From Pseudomonadaceae bacterium (GTDB taxonomy: Bacteria > Pseudomonadota > Gammaproteobacteria > Pseudomonadales > Pseudomonadaceae), in NCBI GenBank assembly GCA_019745275.1, contig JAIETJ010000037.1, positions 30,618 to 94,617 on the forward strand: a stretch of DNA of 64,000 nt, written 5' to 3'. A program made the translations under genes and the position numbers. Shown piece after piece: positions 1 to 8,545 of the stretch (position 1 is the first letter of the stretch; each line of letters opens with the position of its first letter). The notes under the pieces are model-generated. The model searched no databases and was not told the DNA's origin. It saw only the letters and a list, made by a program, of their open reading frames with translations.

Positions 1-576
1 GGTCATGCCTTCCTGTGCGAGGGTCTGCATTACATCGAGCACTTCGCCGACCATCTCCGGGTCGAGCGCCGAGGTCGGCTCGTCGAACAGCATAACTTTC
101 GGTTCCATCGCCAACGCTCGGGCAATCGCCACGCGCTGCTGCTGACCACCCGACAAGCGCGACGGGAACTCGTGGGCTTTCTGCGCGATGCCGACCTTCT
201 CCAGCAACGCCAGGGCCTTCTGCTCGCTGTCTGCACGGCTGAGTTTGCGCACCACTTGCTGGGCAAGGCAGAGGTTGTCGAGCACGCTCATGTGCGGGAA
301 CAGGTTGAAATGCTGAAACACCATGCCGACTTCGCGGCGGTAGGCGTTAACGTCGGTCTTCGGGTGACTCAGGTCAAGGCCGTCGATGCTCACCGAGCCA
401 CTGTCGAGGGTTTCCAGACCGTTCAGGCAGCGCAAGAAAGTCGATTTACCCGAACCAGACGGGCCGATCACCACCAGCACTTCGCCCTTAGCCACATGTG
501 TGCTGACGTTATCCACCGCGCGCACCACTTGGCCGTGGGCATCGAAGACTTTAACCAACTGTCGAACTTCAATCAC
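1..576 (-). CDS. Polar amino-acid ABC transporter ATP-binding protein (partial, C-terminal end outside window)
   Basis: ATPase subunit that powers uptake of a polar amino acid at the inner membrane. The 192 visible residues carry Walker A (GPSGSGKST, about residue 38), the Q-loop ([10 protein letters not shown]), the ABC signature ([15 protein letters not shown]) and Walker B ([14 protein letters not shown]); the H-loop and C-terminus lie beyond base 1. The start is a GTG at 576-574 with GGAGG about 12 bases upstream. It overlaps the permease stop codon by 8 bases, so the two are probably translationally coupled. Motifs match the HisP/GlnQ/ArtP family; the substrate cannot be told from the sequence. 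Confidence 0.93.
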   Translation of the reverse strand, partial: MIEVRQLVKVFDAHGQVVRAVDNVSTHVAKGEVLVVIGPSGSGKSTFLRCLNGLETLDSGSVSIDGLDLSHPKTDVNAYRREVGMVFQHFNLFPHMSVLDNLCLAQQVVRKLSRADSEQKALALLEKVGIAQKAHEFPSRLSGGQQQRVAIARALAMEPKVMLFDEPTSALDPEMVGEVLDVMQTLAQEGMT

Positions 577-1531
577 TTTGCGCGAGCCTCCGCTCCAGCC
601 GCCGAGCAATCTGCGACAGCGGTAAATTAATCAGCAGGTACATGGCGGCCACGCAGAACCAAATCTCGAAGGTCGAGAACGAGGTGGTGATGGCTTCGCG
701 ACCGCTCTTGGTCAGCTCGGTGATGGCAATCACCGAAACCAACGAGGTATCTTTAACCAAGCTGATGAACTGCCCGGCCAAGGCCGGCAACACCCGTTTG
801 AAAGCTTGCGGCAAGACCACGTAACGCATCGCTTGCAAGCCCGTCAGCCCGAGCGAGCGCGCTGCCTCGGCCTGACCTTTGACCACTGACTGCACTCCCG
901 CGCGCACAATCTCCGCCACATAAGCGCCGGTAAACAGCGCCAACGCCGCCACCCCGGCGAACTCGCGGGACAGATTGAGCACGGTGCCAATAAAGAAGTA
1001 GAAAATGAAAATCTGTACCAGCAAGGGCGTGCCGCGTACCAGTTCGACGTACACCGTCGACAGGTCGCGCAGGGTCGGATTGCTCGACAAACGGCACAGC
1101 CCAGTGAACAAACCGATCACTAGCGCTAGCGCGCCGGCCGCCAGCGAAATCCATAGGGTAGTCAGCAAGCCCCAGATCAGTGGCCCAGCGGCCCAATGCC
1201 GAGTCACGCCCAGCACATCGCCTTCGGCCACATCGTCACCCACGCGCAGGTGCACACTGTCGCTGGCGACCGTCAGTAACTGCTCGCGACCGTCGCTGCC
1301 GCGCAAGCTGACGTTACTAAGTTCACCTTGCGCGGTGATGGCGCTTACTTGGCCGAAGTCATCGGCACGCTGCGACTCTTCAGCCTGATAGACAAAGTAT
1401 TGCGGCACGCGGTTCCAGTGCCACTCATAGGAAATCAAAGAGGCAGCAAACCATAGGCTGCCGGCCAACACGACAAGGATCAGCCCGGTCAATAAATGCC
1501 AAGGCCATTGAGCTTGCTTCAATTTAGCCAC
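569..1531 (-). CDS. Polar amino-acid ABC transporter permease
   Basis: Membrane subunit of the amino-acid transporter encoded with the adjacent ATPase and binding protein. It has a first membrane segment near residues 14-34, then an unusually long extracytoplasmic stretch (about 35-105) before the HisM/GlnP-type core. The core contains the family motif [13 protein letters not shown] and an EAA loop ([20 protein letters not shown]) that docks the ATPase. Most HisM/GlnP permeases are shorter (220-250 residues); the extra periplasmic part is typical of a Pseudomonas subgroup. The ATG at 1531 is the only obvious start. The gene follows the binding-protein gene after a stem-loop. Confidence 0.92.
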   Translation of the reverse strand: MAKLKQAQWPWHLLTGLILVVLAGSLWFAASLISYEWHWNRVPQYFVYQAEESQRADDFGQVSAITAQGELSNVSLRGSDGREQLLTVASDSVHLRVGDDVAEGDVLGVTRHWAAGPLIWGLLTTLWISLAAGALALVIGLFTGLCRLSSNPTLRDLSTVYVELVRGTPLLVQIFIFYFFIGTVLNLSREFAGVAALALFTGAYVAEIVRAGVQSVVKGQAEAARSLGLTGLQAMRYVVLPQAFKRVLPALAGQFISLVKDTSLVSVIAITELTKSGREAITTSFSTFEIWFCVAAMYLLINLPLSQIARRLERRLAQSD

Positions 1532-1549
1532 GCGTTAGGGTCCGAAAAA

Positions 1550-1588
1550 AGGCCATAAATAACAACGCGCAGGCTATTCACCTGCGCG
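1550..1588 (-). terminator. Stem-loop between binding-protein and permease genes
   Basis: On the minus strand CGCGCAGG and CCTGCGCG form an 8-bp perfect stem with a 7-base loop (1566-1588), followed by a T-rich run. It sits just after the solute-binding protein stop. Such intercistronic hairpins are common in ABC importer operons and give more binding protein than permease by partial termination or mRNA protection. The function here is inferred from position. Confidence 0.6.
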
Positions 1589-1618
1589 TCGGGGGTAACC
1601 TAGGAGTCAGCCGAGGGC

Positions 1619-2413
1619 TTACTCCATATCCTTCAACCAGGTGGTGTCTTTAAACCACTTGGCGTGCAGACGATCATAGGTGCCATCGTGGCGAATCTGC
1701 TGCAGGTAGTTATTGATCCAGTTAATGCTGTCGTAGTCGCCCTTCTTCAAGCCAAACGCCAACGGCTCATAGGTGAAGGGCTGCTCTAGATAAACCAACT
1801 TACCGGCACCGGCCTTATTCACCGCTACCACGTTGTAAGGGGCGTCATACACGAAGGCATCAGCCTTGTCATTGACCACATCCATGACCGCTTCTTGCTC
1901 GTTATCAAAGCCGTGGTACTGGGCCTTGCTGATCAGCTTCTTGGCAATGATTTCGCCGGTTGTGCCGATCTTCGAGGTAAGCCGGTACTTAGGGTCATTC
2001 AAATCTTTATAGGATTTGATTTGATCTTGCAGGTCTTTGCGCACCAACAAAGTTTGCCCAACGACGATAAAGGGGTCGGTAAAATTCAGGCGCAAGTTGC
2101 GCTCTTGGGTCAGGGTCATGCCGCTGCCAATCATGTCGAACTTATTGGTCATTAGCGCCGGGATGATCCCGTCATAACTGGTAGAGACCAGTTCCAATTT
2201 AACGCCCATGGCCTTGGCCATGTCTTTAAGCACGTCGACTTCAAATCCGATGATTTCACCACGCTTGTTGGTCATTTCGAACGGCATATAGGTAGGATCC
2301 ATGCCAACGCGCAGGGTGCCGCTCTTAACCGCGTCATCAATGGCGCCAGCCTGAGCCGCAACGCCAGCACAGGCACTCGCGACCACTATCAATGTGGCGA
2401 GAAACTTTTTCAT
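1619..2413 (-). CDS. Amino-acid ABC transporter periplasmic solute-binding protein
   Basis: Periplasmic receptor of the transporter, SBP_bac_3 (PF00497-type) family, 264 residues. The chosen ATG at 2413 gives a good signal peptide (MKKFLATLIVVASACAGVAA) and has GGAG about 6 bases upstream; the frame stays open to 2545 but that part lacks signal-peptide character. Family features include GTLRVGMDPTYMPFE near the mature N-terminus, the GFEVDVLKDMAKAMG segment and SYDGIIPALMTNKFDMIGSGM. It comes first in the operon SBP-permease-ATPase. The ligand (for example glutamate, glutamine or cystine) is not determined. Confidence 0.93.
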   Translation of the reverse strand: MKKFLATLIVVASACAGVAAQAGAIDDAVKSGTLRVGMDPTYMPFEMTNKRGEIIGFEVDVLKDMAKAMGVKLELVSTSYDGIIPALMTNKFDMIGSGMTLTQERNLRLNFTDPFIVVGQTLLVRKDLQDQIKSYKDLNDPKYRLTSKIGTTGEIIAKKLISKAQYHGFDNEQEAVMDVVNDKADAFVYDAPYNVVAVNKAGAGKLVYLEQPFTYEPLAFGLKKGDYDSINWINNYLQQIRHDGTYDRLHAKWFKDTTWLKDME

Positions 2414-2565
2414 CTTCGCTCCAAAAAGCACTAAAGCACTAAAGAATAAATTTGCAGCCAAACCTAGTAATGGCGGCCACTGATGGTCGCGCATAGTACC
2501 CGTTGCTGACCAAGGTGACGAGTTTCGCAGGCTTTTCTCGACCACTGGGCAGCGCGGCGCAATAT

Positions 2566-3003
2566 TTAGCTTTGCAGTAAAAAGGTTACCGGCCCGTCAT
2601 TCACCAGATGCACTTGCATGTCGGCGGCGAACTCGCCGCACGCCACCTGCGGATGGGCGAGCCGGGCTTGCGCGAGCAGATAATCGAACAGTTGCGCGGC
2701 CAAGGCCGGCGGTGCCGCGTTGGAGAAACTCGGGCGCAGGCCGCTATTGGTGTCGGCCACCAAGGTGAATTGCGAGACCAGCAACAAGCCGCCACTAACG
2801 TCACGCAGCGATAGGTTGGTCTTGCCGGCTGCATCGGCAAATACCCGGTAGTTGAGCAATTTCTGCAAGAGCTTGTCGGCACTGGCTTGGCTGTCTTGCG
2901 GCTCAACTCCGACCAGCACCAGCAAGCCCTGCTCGATCGCGCCGACCACCTGGCCGGCAACCTCAACCCGCGCCTGCGTGACGCGCTGCAGCAGCGCCTT
3001 CAT
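2566..3003 (-). CDS. dtd: D-aminoacyl-tRNA deacylase
   Basis: Hydrolyses D-amino acids (and glycine mischarged on tRNA-Ala) from tRNA, a cytoplasmic proofreading role. At 145 residues it has the usual family length. The two conserved active-site motifs are present: the SQFTL block ([14 protein letters not shown], about residues 70-83) and the C-terminal NDGPVTF block, which contains the family Gly-Pro. The start ATG overlaps the pip stop by 4 bases (ATGA), indicating a pip-dtd operon. In P. aeruginosa these two genes are also adjacent, with opgGH between dtd and the ABC transporter; those are absent here. Confidence 0.95.
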   Translation of the reverse strand: MKALLQRVTQARVEVAGQVVGAIEQGLLVLVGVEPQDSQASADKLLQKLLNYRVFADAAGKTNLSLRDVSGGLLLVSQFTLVADTNSGLRPSFSNAAPPALAAQLFDYLLAQARLAHPQVACGEFAADMQVHLVNDGPVTFLLQS

Positions 3004-3971
3004 GCTTCCTCTGGAGCCAGGTCGAGCAAGCGTCGCGCCATTTCATCGGCCGCCCGCACCAGCGCATCGGTAATCCCCACCTCGGAAGCCGCGTGGCCGG
3101 CATCGCGAATAATCTGCAACTCGCTGTTCGGCCAGGCCTGATGCAAGGCCAAGGCGTTATCCAAAGGACACACCACATCGTACCGACCGTGCACGATAAC
3201 GCCGGGCAAATGGGCGATCTTGGGCATGTCGCGGATCAGCTGATCGGGCTCGAAAAAGGCTTTATTGACGAAGTAATGGCATTCGATCCGGGCAATCGAT
3301 AACGCTCGATGCGCATCACTGAAGCGCTCGACCACCTGCGGATTGGGCCGCAGGGTGGCGGTGCGCCCCTCCCACGTCGACCACGCCTTAGCCGCATGCA
3401 TCTGCGCGATCTGATCCGGCCCGGTTAAACGCTGGTAGAACGCCTGCATCAAGTTACCGCGTTCTTCGAGCGGAATCGGCGCTAGATAGTCTTCCCAGTA
3501 ATCAGGGAACAACCGGCTCGCACCCGCTTGGTAGAACCAGTCAAAATCCTGCTGCCGACAGAGGAAGATACCGCGCAAAATCAGCCCATGGACACGCTCT
3601 GGATGGCTTTGCGCGTAGGCCAGCGCCAAGGTCGAGCCCCAGGAACCACCAAACAACACCCACTTTTCAATGCCTAACTGCTGGCGAATATGCTCAAGGT
3701 CGTCAACCAAGTCCCAAGTAGTGTTGCGTTCGAGGCTGGCGTGCGGGGTTGAGCGGCCACAACCACGCTGATCGAAAGTGATGATGCGGTACAGATTGGG
3801 GTCAAAAAAGCGCCGACTCAGGGCGTCGCAGCCCGCGCCGGGGCCGCCATGAATAAACACCACCGGCAAACCATTGGCCGAACCACTCTCGTCGACATAC
3901 AGCACATGCGGCTGCGCGACGGGCAACTCATGGCGGGCGTAAGGTTTAATTTCCGGATAAAGCGTTTGCAT
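3000..3971 (-). CDS. pip: Prolyl aminopeptidase (proline iminopeptidase)
   Basis: Cytoplasmic alpha/beta-hydrolase (peptidase family S33) that removes N-terminal proline from peptides. The 323-residue protein has HGGPGAG (41-47, oxyanion hole), [12 protein letters not shown], the nucleophile elbow GGSWGS (108-113, Ser110), a likely catalytic Asp in GRYDVVCP and His in DAGHAASE. The ATG at 3971 begins [11 protein letters not shown], typical for the family; the frame extends 11 codons further upstream without support. The stop overlaps dtd by 4 bases. Length and motifs agree with active enzyme. Confidence 0.95.
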   Translation of the reverse strand: MQTLYPEIKPYARHELPVAQPHVLYVDESGSANGLPVVFIHGGPGAGCDALSRRFFDPNLYRIITFDQRGCGRSTPHASLERNTTWDLVDDLEHIRQQLGIEKWVLFGGSWGSTLALAYAQSHPERVHGLILRGIFLCRQQDFDWFYQAGASRLFPDYWEDYLAPIPLEERGNLMQAFYQRLTGPDQIAQMHAAKAWSTWEGRTATLRPNPQVVERFSDAHRALSIARIECHYFVNKAFFEPDQLIRDMPKIAHLPGVIVHGRYDVVCPLDNALALHQAWPNSELQIIRDAGHAASEVGITDALVRAADEMARRLLDLAPEEA

Positions 3972-4060
3972 GCTGTACTCCCGAAGCTGCGCACGCGGAC
4001 CCAATTGGGCACCGCTCTGATACTCTAGAGGCCATCATAACCACGAAAAGGAACTTCGGC

Positions 4061-4492
4061 ATGCGACTCAGGTTATTTACTCTGGCCAGCCTGCTAATTG
4101 TTAGCCTGCTGAGCGGCTGCGGCCAAACAGACCCACAGGCGGCACTCGAGGCCGCCGTGCAACAACTGCAAGACAATCTGGAAAACAAGCAAACCAACGC
4201 GCTACTCGAACAACTGCATGCACAGTTCAGCGCCGAGCAACAATACGATCGCGAATGGGCCAAGCGGACCCTGCTGATGGTTTTTTTACGTCATCAAAAA
4301 GTCAGTGTGATCGCCTTTAGCAAGACCAGCCAGATCGACCCGACCTACCCCGACAGAGGCAACACCGAAGCGGAAATTGCCGTAACTGGCGCCAGCGGGC
4401 TAATTCCGGACGACGCTGCGCACTATCATGTGCAACTGCAGTGGTGGCTAGAAGATGGTGAGTGGCAGTTAGCGCGACTGAATTGGCGCTAA
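4061..4492 (+). CDS. Predicted lipoprotein, unknown function
   Basis: A 143-residue protein with a lipoprotein signal peptide: hydrophobic stretch and lipobox LLSGC with Cys at about residue 20. The mature part begins with a Gln-rich, probably helical region (about 25-60) and ends in an alternating beta-like region with YHVQLQWWLEDGEWQLARLNW, which resembles the last strands of NTF2/SnoaL-like folds; that fold is a guess. It is divergent from pip and convergent with the lipocalin gene, whose 3' end is one base away. Likely membrane-anchored in the periplasm. Confidence 0.75.
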   Translation: MRLRLFTLASLLIVSLLSGCGQTDPQAALEAAVQQLQDNLENKQTNALLEQLHAQFSAEQQYDREWAKRTLLMVFLRHQKVSVIAFSKTSQIDPTYPDRGNTEAEIAVTGASGLIPDDAAHYHVQLQWWLEDGEWQLARLNWR

Positions 4493-4493
4493 C

Positions 4494-5054
4494 TCAGGGA
4501 CGCGGCATGGCTTGATCGGCAGTTCGCCAAATCAATCCTTCAGTGTCGTAACCGCGCTCGCGGGCAATCGCCAGCATCCGCTCACGGCTTTGCGCCGACA
4601 CCTGCGGGGTACGCGACAGTAACCACAGGTACTTACGATTAGGATTACCCACCAAGGCTAGCTGGTAACCCTCATCCAGATACAGCACCCAGTACTCGCC
4701 ACGGGTAACGTCGGGAAACAGTCGGCTAAACCAGTTATCAAAACGCACCCAGAGCTTATCGGTTTGCCCGGCCTGTTGTGGCACTGCCTCACCATTTGCC
4801 TGCAAGCCCTCGCCACTTAGGCTCAGGCAGCTATTCAGCACGGCTACGCGGCCATCCGCCTGCAACTGGTAATGTGCTTGCGCCTGGGCACAATTGCGCT
4901 GAAAGAACATCGGCAAGCGCGCCAACTCGTACCAAGTGCCCTGATAACGCTGCAAGTCAACCTGACCGGCCGTTTGCGGAGCAGCCAACTGGCCGGCCGA
5001 ACTGCTGCAACCAGCCAGCAGCATGAACAAGCAGAAACCTGCAATGCGACGCAT
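4494..5054 (-). CDS. blc: Bacterial lipocalin, outer-membrane lipoprotein
   Basis: Lipoprotein of the lipocalin family that binds fatty acids or lysophospholipids at the outer membrane. The 186-residue product has a lipobox (LLAGC, Cys at about 16), the lipocalin first structurally conserved region QGTWYELARLP (about 40-50), and the later region GEYWVLYLDEGYQLALVGNPNRKYLWLLSR split over the barrel, with the RNCAQ segment typical of Blc. It lies 8 bases after the small lipoprotein gene at 5063-5317 and is probably co-transcribed with it, as in P. aeruginosa. Confidence 0.9.
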   Translation of the reverse strand: MRRIAGFCLFMLLAGCSSSAGQLAAPQTAGQVDLQRYQGTWYELARLPMFFQRNCAQAQAHYQLQADGRVAVLNSCLSLSGEGLQANGEAVPQQAGQTDKLWVRFDNWFSRLFPDVTRGEYWVLYLDEGYQLALVGNPNRKYLWLLSRTPQVSAQSRERMLAIARERGYDTEGLIWRTADQAMPRP

Positions 5055-5062
5055 GACGACCT

Positions 5063-5317
5063 CTACTTCAGGCCTTGGCCGGAAAACAGCAACACTTTAT
5101 CGGCCGCAAACTGCACGCTGATCGAGGTTTTTGCATCACCCCAAGTACAACTGCTGATGCCCAAAGCACCAGAACATTCGCTTGGCGCACCGAGCAAGGT
5201 TTGCACCTCGGCTTTATCCATGCCGGCAGTAAGCTTGGCGTAGTTGGCTTCAGTGACCTTGCTGCAAGCGCCTAACAACAGCAGCAATGACAGTAAGGCG
5301 AAAGGACGAATAGACAT
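5063..5317 (-). CDS. Small SmpA/BamE-like lipoprotein
   Basis: An 84-residue lipoprotein with lipobox LLGAC (Cys at about 18). The mature part, NYAKLTAGMDKAEVQTLLGAP, resembles the helix-turn start of SmpA/BamE-like and DUF3862 domains, where a GM-x-KxEV-xxLLG-x-P pattern recurs. Two more cysteines (ECSGALGISSCTWG) could pair in the periplasm. It is the first gene of a pair with the lipocalin (8-base gap). The exact function is unknown; it is too short to be BamE itself with confidence. Confidence 0.75.
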   Translation of the reverse strand: MSIRPFALLSLLLLLGACSKVTEANYAKLTAGMDKAEVQTLLGAPSECSGALGISSCTWGDAKTSISVQFAADKVLLFSGQGLK

Positions 5318-5412
5318 GGCTGAACTCCTAAGTAGCTAACTAACACTACGCCGACCGTTACGTGATTTACGGCTGCTGGCCTGCCAATCACGGCAAGCCA
5401 GCCAAGGCCTGG

Positions 5413-6420
5413 TTACTCTTGGTGATAAGCAGTAACGCGGGCCACTTCTTCTTTCGAACCCAAGAATACCGGTACGCGCTGGTGCAGCGAAGTCGGCTGA
5501 ATGTCCAAAATGCGCTGCTGACCATCGGTAGCGGCGCCGCCAGCTTGCTCGATGATAAACGACATAGGATTGGCCTCGTACATCAGGCGCAATTTGCCCG
5601 GCATCGACGGGTCACGCGAATCGCGCGGGTACATAAACAGACCGCCACGGGTCAAAATACGATGCACGTCGGCAACCATCGAAGCCACCCAGCGCATGTT
5701 GTAGTCCTTACCCAGCGGCCCGGTTTTACCAGCCAGCAACTCATCCACATAACGGCTAACAGGTGCATCCCAGTGGCGCTGATTGGACATGTTAATAGCG
5801 AACTCTTTGGTTTGCTCCGGCACTTGGATGTTGTCATGGGTCAAGATAAAGCTGCCCAGTTCACGGTCCAGAGTGAAGCCTTTAACGCCATTACCCAAGG
5901 TCAACATCAGCATGGTTTGCGGGCCGTATACCGCGTAACCGGCGGCGACTTGCTCGGTGCCAGGCTGCAAGAAAGCCTCCTCACCGAGGTCGCCCTCGGC
6001 GCCGTTACGCTCAGGGCAGCGCAGTACCGAGAAGATAGTCCCGACCGAAACGTTAACATCGATATTGGATGAACCATCCAACGGGTCGAACACTAACAAG
6101 TAAGCACCTTTTGGGTACTTACCGGGAATTTGATAAGCGTTGTCCATTTCCTCTGACGCCATGCCGGCCAAGTGACCGCCCCACTCGTTGGCCTCAAGCA
6201 GAATGTCATTAGACAGCACATCAAGTTTTTTCTGGATCTCGCCCTGAATATTTTCAGTGCCCATGCTACCAAGCACGCCGCCCAGCGCCCCCTTGGAAAC
6301 CGTGTGGCTAATTTCCTTACAGGCACGGGCCACGACTTCAATCAGAAAACGCAAATCCGCCGGGGTATTGTTACTGCGGGTTTGTTCAATCAAGTAGCGG
6401 CTCAGGGTAATGCGCGACAT
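5413..6420 (-). CDS. fbp: Fructose-1,6-bisphosphatase class I
   Basis: Dephosphorylates fructose 1,6-bisphosphate to fructose 6-phosphate, the committed gluconeogenic step, in the cytoplasm. The 335-residue protein starts [13 protein letters not shown] at the ATG 6420, matching Pseudomonas homologues; a GTG 9 bases upstream is possible but neither has a strong Shine-Dalgarno. Metal-binding and catalytic blocks are clear: [20 protein letters not shown], and [21 protein letters not shown] with the DPLDGSS signature, and the C-terminal [13 protein letters not shown]. It stands alone, downstream of estA. Confidence 0.97.
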   Translation of the reverse strand: MSRITLSRYLIEQTRSNNTPADLRFLIEVVARACKEISHTVSKGALGGVLGSMGTENIQGEIQKKLDVLSNDILLEANEWGGHLAGMASEEMDNAYQIPGKYPKGAYLLVFDPLDGSSNIDVNVSVGTIFSVLRCPERNGAEGDLGEEAFLQPGTEQVAAGYAVYGPQTMLMLTLGNGVKGFTLDRELGSFILTHDNIQVPEQTKEFAINMSNQRHWDAPVSRYVDELLAGKTGPLGKDYNMRWVASMVADVHRILTRGGLFMYPRDSRDPSMPGKLRLMYEANPMSFIIEQAGGAATDGQQRILDIQPTSLHQRVPVFLGSKEEVARVTAYHQE

Positions 6421-6446
6421 GGGAGGCACCGATGCTGGATATTAAT

Positions 6447-6477
6447 TGCGCGCAGTTTACCCTGTAACTGCGCGCAG
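6447..6477 (-). terminator. Hairpin downstream of estA
   Basis: GCGCGCAGTTTAC and GTAACTGCGCGC pair with a one-base bulge around a short loop, between the estA stop and the fbp start. On the minus strand it is followed only by an A/T-rich stretch and not a clean T-run, so it may be a weak terminator of estA or a structured fbp leader. Confidence 0.5.
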
Positions 6478-6503
6478 TGCCTCACACGGCTAGCTGATTT
6501 GAC

Positions 6504-8402
6504 TTACCAGTCGAACGCCAGCGAAACGTTTACCCCTTGCAGCGTTTGCTCTTGAGCTTTGCTGTAGTTGTACGCACCACGCAGCGACAGGTTTTTGCTC
6601 AGCAGATGGCTTACACCAATAGTGCCGCTATCCAAACTGTCGCCTGGGGTGTAACCCTGTAACTCAAATGCAACTCCGGGCAAGCTAACCAGCTCAGACT
6701 TAAGCTCAGTGGTGTCGTCGTCGTACTCACGCTGGTGGCTGTATTCGGCGAACATGGCTGTTTGCGGGGTCAGCTGGTAACGCCCCTGAATGCCCGCACC
6801 TAAACGCCGCGAATCGCGCTGCTGACTGTCAAAGCTGAGCGCGGTAGAGGCGGCACCCTCTTCTGCGTAGCTGTCGACATCCACCCGCGCATAGTCACCA
6901 CTAATAAATGGGCTTAGATGCCACTCGCTACCGGCTTGGGCAATGTCATAGCCTACGCGGCCCGAAGCACCCCAGATATTACCGTCGGTGTCGCCCTGCT
7001 CGGTACGCTTAACTTGCCCTAAATCGAAGGAACGATCCAAGCTGTCATAATTTAGCGAGCCAACACTCATGGCCAGATCTGCCCACCAGCGATTTTGCTC
7101 GTACTGAGCAAAGGCTGTAGCCAAATAACTCTTCAGCTTGTAGTCCGAGTTAGCGTTACCCACCTCTAACTTTTGCTCGTACGCACCCAATACTGCGCCA
7201 ACACGCCATTCGTCGGCGAAGCGATAGCTGGTGCCCACGTTCAGGCTATAGCCATTCCCATCGCCACTTTGCGAGTTATCTTGATGAGCATAGTCTTGAT
7301 GCTGACCTCCGCCAACCACAAAGCCACGCCACTCGTTAACAGCCTGCCAAGCACTCCAATCAGCTTGCCATTGGTTACGCAATAGATCTTGCTGAGCCTG
7401 CAAAGTACCCAGTGCCATTTCCGGCAACAAGGTTAGCTCCTGCGGTGCGCTTAAGATCGAGTAGGCATAATCAGCGGCAATTTGCTGTACCGCGGTGGTC
7501 GGGTGAACACCGTCGTTAAACATCAACTTGCTCGGATCAGGCGTCGCGCTGTTGATGCCCCAAGCCGCATTGACGTTGCTGCAGCCGTTAAAACAAGTTC
7601 CGGTTAAATTCTGACTGGCATCAAAACCATAGGCGCCGGCACTGGCCGTCACTTCAGTCACTAACAACGGTAAGTTGAGTGGAATGACATTGGCATTCAG
7701 GCCACGCAACTGACTGACCAGTTCGGTATTTACATCACTCGCAAGACCCGAGAAAAAACTATTAGAACCATTAAACGTTGGCGTATTACCAACATTAGGC
7801 AGCAACGACACCATGATGTAACGAGCGCCAGCCCCCTGCAGCGCCTCAACGCTGTCGACTACACGACCAGCTGCTGCCTGAGCCTGGGAGGTACTAAGAA
7901 TGCGCCCTTGGAGAAAGTCGTTACCGCCACCATTGACGTAATAGAGCGCATTGCGATCTAGACTCAAACCGCGGTTGGCCAGATCAACTAAAAAGCCATC
8001 CCGGGTCCGGGTTCCGGCAACCGAGCCACCGGCTTTAGTGATGGAATCCAACACTTGGTCGGTGCGATAACCACCTACCGCCCAGTTATTGCCATCCGCC
8101 CAGCCATTTGCTTGAAACACCGACGAAGTAGAAGGCGTTTGCAAACCCAAACCCAGCGCCTGACCAATCAGCATTGGCGAGCTTTGCCCGTAAATCTCAC
8201 CGCTGGCATCGGTAAACAGCGGGCCAATACGATTGGTGAAACGCCGGGTTTGAGTACTCGAATTTACCGAATCCGGGAATTGCCCAGCATCACTGAGACT
8301 ATCGCCGAACACATACATGGCGCTGTACGGTGCGGCAGTAACGGAGGGGGCTACAGTTGCTAGCAAGCAGGCAGCCGCTAACGGGGTAAGCAGATGTTTC
8401 AT
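6504..8402 (-). CDS. estA: Autotransporter GDSL esterase
   Basis: Outer-membrane esterase of the EstA type: a surface-exposed GDSL lipase carried by an autotransporter barrel. The 632 residues comprise a signal peptide (1 to about 24), a GDSL passenger (about 25-320) with the nucleophile block FGDSLSD (Ser35), the NGGGNDF block and the DGVHPT block that holds the catalytic Asp and His, and a C-terminal beta-barrel (about 350-632) ending in an aromatic residue (Trp), the usual outer-membrane signal. In P. aeruginosa EstA affects rhamnolipid production and motility and is also found near fbp. Function here is by homology of motifs and context. Confidence 0.93.
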   Translation of the reverse strand: MKHLLTPLAAACLLATVAPSVTAAPYSAMYVFGDSLSDAGQFPDSVNSSTQTRRFTNRIGPLFTDASGEIYGQSSPMLIGQALGLGLQTPSTSSVFQANGWADGNNWAVGGYRTDQVLDSITKAGGSVAGTRTRDGFLVDLANRGLSLDRNALYYVNGGGNDFLQGRILSTSQAQAAAGRVVDSVEALQGAGARYIMVSLLPNVGNTPTFNGSNSFFSGLASDVNTELVSQLRGLNANVIPLNLPLLVTEVTASAGAYGFDASQNLTGTCFNGCSNVNAAWGINSATPDPSKLMFNDGVHPTTAVQQIAADYAYSILSAPQELTLLPEMALGTLQAQQDLLRNQWQADWSAWQAVNEWRGFVVGGGQHQDYAHQDNSQSGDGNGYSLNVGTSYRFADEWRVGAVLGAYEQKLEVGNANSDYKLKSYLATAFAQYEQNRWWADLAMSVGSLNYDSLDRSFDLGQVKRTEQGDTDGNIWGASGRVGYDIAQAGSEWHLSPFISGDYARVDVDSYAEEGAASTALSFDSQQRDSRRLGAGIQGRYQLTPQTAMFAEYSHQREYDDDTTELKSELVSLPGVAFELQGYTPGDSLDSGTIGVSHLLSKNLSLRGAYNYSKAQEQTLQGVNVSLAFDW

Positions 8403-8545
8403 ATGCAGTCCTTATTATTGTGTTTATGACTTAGCCCACGGACTGTACCGAGTTTTCAAATATGTAACAGGCGTATCTACCTCCATTCATCTGAACACAT
8501 GTACACCATTCAGCCTGCGAATTAGCTGGCACTACGGGCAACTTC

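Noticed and set aside
5371-5404. Hairpin after fbp as a terminator
   Set aside because: GCTGGC/GCCAGC-type pairing exists but has mismatches and no T-run on the minus strand, so I did not list it.
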